Positions 32,291-36,625 of a stretch of 36,625 bases of DNA are shown piece after piece. A program made the position numbers and the translations under genes. Under the pieces are notes generated by a model. The model was not told the origin of the DNA and ran no database searches. It saw only the letters and a program-made list of their open reading frames with translations. Position 1 is the stretch's first letter. The number at the start of each line of letters is the position of its first letter. Source of the DNA: an uncultured Prevotella sp. (GTDB lineage Bacteria; Bacteroidota; Bacteroidia; Bacteroidales; Bacteroidaceae); assembly GCA_905235835.1 (NCBI GenBank), contig CAJONQ010000035.1, positions 1 through 36,625 on the forward strand. The letters are read 5' to 3'.

Positions 32291-33937
32291 TTACTCTGGT
32301 GACGCATAACGATCACCTGTCTCTTTTACTATCCTACGGGCAAACGGTTGCGGATAACCCGGACGCTCGACAGTCGCCCCTAATCCGTACTTACCTTTCT
32401 TAAACTGACCGTTGGCATCTACGGGTCTCCGTGCCATATCATTATGACGGACAATCAGGAAGGTTGCTAACTGCTTCCATCGTGCCAGCATCTGTTGTGC
32501 CTGCTGAATACTATAGTCGTTCAAGAACTGCTGCATCTCGACTGAGGACATACCTTTTGCCTTCGCCTCTATAGCTTCCTGTTGCGTGAGATAGGCATGC
32601 TGCAAGGAATCACGAACTTGTTTTAAGTCAGGGAACATTGACGAATAACGAGGATATACCATATTGCTCACCCAGTTACAAACCCAAAAGGCACTCTTGT
32701 CTGAGAATGTCACATCGTCAGCTCCAGGAGCATTGAAGCACTCTGGTCGACGGGTCATCGAACAGTAGATGGGAACATAAGCGATCATATTGGCATCATC
32801 ATTACCAAACCAGAAACAGCCTCCCACCTCACGAGGTAGCCAAGAACGCATCTGAGAGACAAAGGAGAATGCTGTCTGCTGGGTAGAGATAGGACGCTCG
32901 TTAAAATACTTCTTGCCGTCTACCTTATAATATAAAGGTGTAGGACGGTACGGCATCTGCCAGATACCACCACCCACATCCGCAGAATCAATCTCCATAG
33001 GGGTACCCTCATAATGGTCACGCATATCATTCATCACATCCTCCACGCTCACCTTCTGGTCGGGTACCACCCATAAAGGCATATCCTCCGCGTTCTTGTC
33101 AAGTCCCATTGCCCATGGCAGATATCGTTCCATCCCCTTCTTATGATGATTGAAGAAGCTCCAGGCACGGGCATCACAGATACGGCGACCGGAGAAATCG
33201 GGAGCTGCGTAAGTCTTCTTCCAAGAGAAATCCTCATCCTTACCGCTGAACCAACCTTTCGTACGGGCATACTTGATGACGTTCTTCGAATAGAGGACGT
33301 TCTGTTTGTCTTTCATGTTAAACTGACCGATACGGCTCTGGTTGGCATGGGCACAGATAGCATCATCAGGAATACGGACGGCAACCCATACGGTACGCTC
33401 CTTGGAGACGGTGCGGTCGGGTCCACATCCCTGCATCTCTAAGATCCATGCTTCGTTGGGGTCGCAGATCGTAAAAGTCTCACCCTCCGAGCAATAGCCG
33501 TACTGTTCCACTAGCGACGTCATAATCTGGATAGCCTCTCGTGCTGACTTAGAACGCTGCAAGGTAATATAAATCAGGGAACCATAGTCGATGATACCTG
33601 TTGAGTCCACCATCTCCTCACGACCTCCGTAGGTGGTCTCACCAATCGTGACCTGCCACTCGTTGATATTCCCCACCACATTATAGGTCTCCAGTGCCTC
33701 GTCAATCTCTCCAAGATACTTATTAGTGTCCCACTCATACACCTTTCGCTTGTCACCTTTCTGGTGCTTGGCGGCAGGATAATGGTAGAGGGTCATGTAA
33801 GCACCATAGGAATCCGCATTATAACTACAGATGACAGAACCGTCGGTACTTGCTTTCTTCCCGACAATCAAATTCGTGCAAGCATTGGCTGATACTACCA
33901 TCAGCATGGTAGCGACCAATAAATAAAATCTCTTCAT
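32291..33937 (-). CDS. exported C69-family dipeptidase (PepD-like)
   Basis: 548 residues. Signal peptide MKRFYLLVATMLMVVSANA; cleavage exposes Cys20 in ACTNLIVGKKAS, the N-terminal nucleophile of the C69 family of Ntn hydrolases. Other family segments are VICSYNADSYGAY, GETTYGGREEM (substrate-binding Glu/Gly region) and CDPNEAWILEMQGCG. Such dipeptidases release dipeptides from the N-termini of peptides and are common in peptide-fermenting Prevotella. The gene lies 3 nt after the M23 gene, in a run with nadC and an outer-membrane protein, and ends at a strong terminator. Confidence 0.92.
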   Translation of the reverse strand: MKRFYLLVATMLMVVSANACTNLIVGKKASTDGSVICSYNADSYGAYMTLYHYPAAKHQKGDKRKVYEWDTNKYLGEIDEALETYNVVGNINEWQVTIGETTYGGREEMVDSTGIIDYGSLIYITLQRSKSAREAIQIMTSLVEQYGYCSEGETFTICDPNEAWILEMQGCGPDRTVSKERTVWVAVRIPDDAICAHANQSRIGQFNMKDKQNVLYSKNVIKYARTKGWFSGKDEDFSWKKTYAAPDFSGRRICDARAWSFFNHHKKGMERYLPWAMGLDKNAEDMPLWVVPDQKVSVEDVMNDMRDHYEGTPMEIDSADVGGGIWQMPYRPTPLYYKVDGKKYFNERPISTQQTAFSFVSQMRSWLPREVGGCFWFGNDDANMIAYVPIYCSMTRRPECFNAPGADDVTFSDKSAFWVCNWVSNMVYPRYSSMFPDLKQVRDSLQHAYLTQQEAIEAKAKGMSSVEMQQFLNDYSIQQAQQMLARWKQLATFLIVRHNDMARRPVDANGQFKKGKYGLGATVERPGYPQPFARRIVKETGDRYASPE

Positions 33938-33940
33938 GGG

Positions 33941-35305
33941 TTATTCTCTTTTATTTTTTAGTTTCAATTCATAACTGGCTCCCAACTCACGGATACGAGT
34001 AGTCATCCAACCATCTTGGCAAACACCACCCATATCATGTCCTCCACTGTCAATATAGAGAAGAGAGGTATCCACTCCTTGTGGAATGGCTATACTTAAC
34101 TCAGCCCACCCAAATAACGGACAAGCCTGCTGGGCGAAGGTGTAACGCTTGGAGATACTACCCTTGTCCACTTTCGGAACGACCGTCAGTCCCTCTTCCA
34201 CCATTCCTGCGGGTATCGTCAACTGCATCCCTGGTAAGGAGATCATAGAGAGACGGTCATAACGCACATTATATCGCTGTGGGGATATCGTAGGGATATG
34301 CTCTTCTTTTCCCATCACCGTAAACTCATACCGTGACTCATTACCCATGAAGTCACGCAGGATATAAGTCAACTGGTAAGGACGTTCCTCGTTGAACATC
34401 ACATAGCCGTTGTTCTCATCTGCCTGCAGGATAGGCAGGGAAACACCATTCGGGATATACGAACGCATGTACCATGTCTTGTGATGCAACCAATGTTGGT
34501 AGTCGCCCCATGAGTTCACCTGACGGTTACTATAGACTGGAATACGTCCTACATTAGCACGGAACACCTCTTTACCATCAACCATCAGTAAGGTCTCACG
34601 GATACCATAATGGTTGTAAACACCCTGCATATAGTCGTCTGCCCATAAAGCAAAGCCTACCTTTCCCCATGCCGTCAACTCTTGTTCAATACGTTGGGAG
34701 GAGAATCCGAAGGTCTGTTTGTTACTTCCACCATTGAAAACACCCTCCCCCATGACGGGATAAGCCATCACACTATGAGCCTGTGGTGCTACGGAATCAT
34801 TGACGTATGGTGAGAGGAAGTCTAAGGGGTCTAACATGTCCCACGTCCTCGTATCATGAATCTCCAGATGCAGATGAGGTCCCGTACTATGTCCTGTATT
34901 ACCGCTGATAGCGATTAACTGTCCTTGTGACACTGGGAAGTCTATCGGGGTAAATCGCAAATCGATTTGCTCGTCATGCTTTCCTGTACGATGCACCATC
35001 CTCTCCAACTTGGGAGAGAACTTCTTCAAGTGACAGTAGATACTGGTATAACCTTCGGGATGGGTCACATAGACTGCATTGCCGAAACCATTGATGCCGA
35101 CGGTCAGTCTGCTCACGTATCCATCACCGATAGCATAGATATGCTTACCCTCCACATTATCGGTCTTGATGTCCAGTCCTCCATGGAAATGGTTGGGGCG
35201 TGGCTCACCAAAATTACCCGCCAGTGTGATTGTGTAATCCACTGGCGGATGATATTTCACGTTGGCTGATGCCAACAACATACCAATAAAGAGTGTGCTT
35301 AGCAT
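33941..35305 (-). CDS. M23-family (LytM-like) metallopeptidase
   Basis: 454 residues with a short signal peptide (MLSTLFIGMLLASA). The zinc site is shown by HFHGGLD (His41 and Asp45) and TGPHLHLE (His144, His146); His92 in YCHLKK completes the expected pattern. The M23 domain is placed N-terminally, unlike many LytM proteins where it is last. The remaining 290 residues are beta-rich (GFSSQRIEQELTAWGKVGFA, DEDY-type turns) without an obvious family. M23 enzymes cut peptidoglycan crosslinks or glycine bonds. The ATG overlaps the end of nadC by 7 nt. Confidence 0.9.
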   Translation of the reverse strand: MLSTLFIGMLLASANVKYHPPVDYTITLAGNFGEPRPNHFHGGLDIKTDNVEGKHIYAIGDGYVSRLTVGINGFGNAVYVTHPEGYTSIYCHLKKFSPKLERMVHRTGKHDEQIDLRFTPIDFPVSQGQLIAISGNTGHSTGPHLHLEIHDTRTWDMLDPLDFLSPYVNDSVAPQAHSVMAYPVMGEGVFNGGSNKQTFGFSSQRIEQELTAWGKVGFALWADDYMQGVYNHYGIRETLLMVDGKEVFRANVGRIPVYSNRQVNSWGDYQHWLHHKTWYMRSYIPNGVSLPILQADENNGYVMFNEERPYQLTYILRDFMGNESRYEFTVMGKEEHIPTISPQRYNVRYDRLSMISLPGMQLTIPAGMVEEGLTVVPKVDKGSISKRYTFAQQACPLFGWAELSIAIPQGVDTSLLYIDSGGHDMGGVCQDGWMTTRIRELGASYELKLKNKRE

Positions 35306-36147
35306 GCTTTAAAACTCATGTCGAGTCCTTTGACAGAGTGGGTCAATGCACCAACTGAGATAAAGTCGACACCCTGTTCGGCATAGTCACGAATCGTATC
35401 AAATGTAATACCACCACTCGACTCTGTCTCATAACGACCTGCTATCAAATCAACTGCCTTCTTCGTATCGGGTACAGAGAAGTTGTCGAGCATGATACGG
35501 TCAACACCACCATGGTCAAGAACCTGCTGTAACTCATCGAAAGAACGAACCTCAATCTCTATTTTCAAGTCGAGTCCTTTCTCTTTCAGGTACTGATGGC
35601 AACGGTCGATCGCGTTAACAATACCTCCTGCGAAATCCACATGATTGTCTTTCAGCAGGATCATGTCAAACAAGCCGATGCGATGGTTTACACCACCACC
35701 GATCTTCACTGCCTGCTTCTCCAGCATACGCATACCTGGAGTGGTCTTACGGGTATCCAGCACACGGGTGTGGGTTCCCTTCAAACGCTCCACATAACGG
35801 TTAGTCATCGTAGCGATACCGCTCATACGCTGCATGATATTCAGCATCAGCCGCTCGGTCTGCAACAAAGAACGGACACGACCAGTGACAATCATGGCGA
35901 CATCGCCCTTCTTCACCTTCGTGCCATCCTGCATCAATACCTCCACCTGCATGTCTGGATCGAAACGACGGAACACCTCCTTGGCAATCTCTACACCGGC
36001 AAGGATACCGTCTTCCTTGATCAGCAGATGGGACTTACCCATCGCATCCTCAGGAATACAGCAAAGGGTGGTATGGTCACCGTCACCGATATCCTCCGCA
36101 AACGAGAGGTCTATCAGACGATCAACTAACTCTTCAACGCTTAACAT
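35299..36147 (-). CDS. nadC: nicotinate-nucleotide pyrophosphorylase (carboxylating)
   Basis: Also called quinolinate phosphoribosyltransferase: turns quinolinate and PRPP into nicotinate mononucleotide in NAD synthesis. 282 residues, full length. Family segments include the N-terminal FAEDIGDGDHTT, the catalytic DTRKTTPGMRMLEKQAVKIGGG and the strand IDRIMLDNFS with the usual C-terminal VDFISVGALTHSVKGLD. nadA and nadB are not in the window. It follows the edge outer-membrane gene by 3 nt and overlaps the M23 gene by 7 nt. Confidence 0.96.
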   Translation of the reverse strand: MLSVEELVDRLIDLSFAEDIGDGDHTTLCCIPEDAMGKSHLLIKEDGILAGVEIAKEVFRRFDPDMQVEVLMQDGTKVKKGDVAMIVTGRVRSLLQTERLMLNIMQRMSGIATMTNRYVERLKGTHTRVLDTRKTTPGMRMLEKQAVKIGGGVNHRIGLFDMILLKDNHVDFAGGIVNAIDRCHQYLKEKGLDLKIEIEVRSFDELQQVLDHGGVDRIMLDNFSVPDTKKAVDLIAGRYETESSGGITFDTIRDYAEQGVDFISVGALTHSVKGLDMSFKAC

Positions 36148-36150
36148 CGG

Positions 36151-36625
36151 CTATCTCTTGAATGTATACTGGTCCTTAAACAGATAAACACCGATACCGA
36201 CACCCAAGCCGAAAGCAGAGTTCTCGAACTTCTTAGTAGAGAAGTCCATGTAGAGTTCTGGCTCAATGGTTACCGTACGAGAGAGGAAGAAGGCATAACC
36301 CACCTGCACACCAGGACGGAAATCGTTAACGCCATCTGCACGGTGGAACTTCAGAGATGCACCTAGATAAAGACCGTTCTGGATAATATAATAACGGCCT
36401 CCAACACCTAGTGTAAACGCATCAGGAGTATCATCAAGATGATCATAGCCCACCTGTGCCAAAGCCATTAGATTGTCCATAAACAGATAACCTGCCTTCA
36501 CATTGGCTCCGAAATGGAATTTCTTTGCCTGACTGCTGATATCCAATCCACTGAGTCCTGCACCTAAGTATGCCTTGCCTTTCTCAAACTGTGCGTTAGC
36601 GGTCAATGTTGTAGCAAATACTGCC
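36151..36625 (-). CDS. outer-membrane beta-barrel protein (N-terminus beyond window edge)
   Basis: The frame is open to base 36625: the visible part starts AVFATTLTANAQ, the end of a signal peptide, then a small barrel of amphipathic strands (YLGAGLSGLDIS, FGANVKAGYLFMDN, VGYDHLDDTPDAFTLGVGGRYY, GVQVGYAFFL). The mature part is about 145 residues. It resembles the OmpA/OmpX-like 8-strand outer-membrane family common in Bacteroidota. It stops 3 nt before nadC. A start at TTG 36604-36606 is possible on paper but would miss the signal peptide. Confidence 0.8.
   Translation of the reverse strand, partial: AVFATTLTANAQFEKGKAYLGAGLSGLDISSQAKKFHFGANVKAGYLFMDNLMALAQVGYDHLDDTPDAFTLGVGGRYYIIQNGLYLGASLKFHRADGVNDFRPGVQVGYAFFLSRTVTIEPELYMDFSTKKFENSAFGLGVGIGVYLFKDQYTFKR

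Overview
The window looks like chromosomal DNA of a Prevotella-like member of the Bacteroidota. I infer this from many upstream sites of the form TTTG, 19-20 nt, TAnnTTTG (the Bacteroidota sigma-ABfr promoter), the weak Shine-Dalgarno signals, and surface families typical of gut Prevotella/Bacteroides: BACON and PEGA domains, BspA-type repeats, a C11 lipoprotein, and the neighbouring pyrB-pyrI pair. No phage, plasmid, transposase or CRISPR array is visible. Most genes lie on the minus strand; the plus-strand exceptions are a 58-residue membrane protein, the C11 peptidase and pyrBI.

Left part (1-17 kb) is mostly housekeeping. From left to right: a UvrD/PcrA helicase cut by the window edge; galE and a soluble receiver-histidine kinase whose promoter overlaps a perfect 31-bp inverted repeat; carB-carA; glmS with a small lipoprotein; the rpsF-rpsR-rplI operon; an SGNH hydrolase; tRNA-Asp(GTC); and a tight run engB - uup-type ABC-F - recR - small membrane protein - GT2 glycosyltransferase - GNAT acetyltransferase. 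The ABC-F gene carries an in-frame, about 89-bp insert with inverted GC-rich palindromes.

Middle part (17-21 kb): a repeat-rich stretch with a transcribable gene remnant and a long hairpin, a C11 (clostripain-like) lipoprotein, several intergenic repeats, then pyrB-pyrI ending in a terminator that also serves the convergent operon. carAB makes carbamoyl phosphate and PyrBI consumes it, so two consecutive steps of pyrimidine synthesis are in the window at separate loci.

Right part (21-36.6 kb) is devoted to the cell envelope. A five-gene operon with its own promoter encodes two LPP20-like exported proteins, a CHASE2 protein without any output domain, a FecR-like periplasmic protein and a secreted transglutaminase-fold protein. 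This is the best candidate for an undescribed system. Next to it is a three-gene operon (PEGA-domain protein with a C-terminal beta-barrel, BACON lipoprotein, BspA-like surface protein). At the right edge is a run of an outer-membrane barrel protein (cut by the edge), nadC, an M23 peptidase and a C69 dipeptidase.
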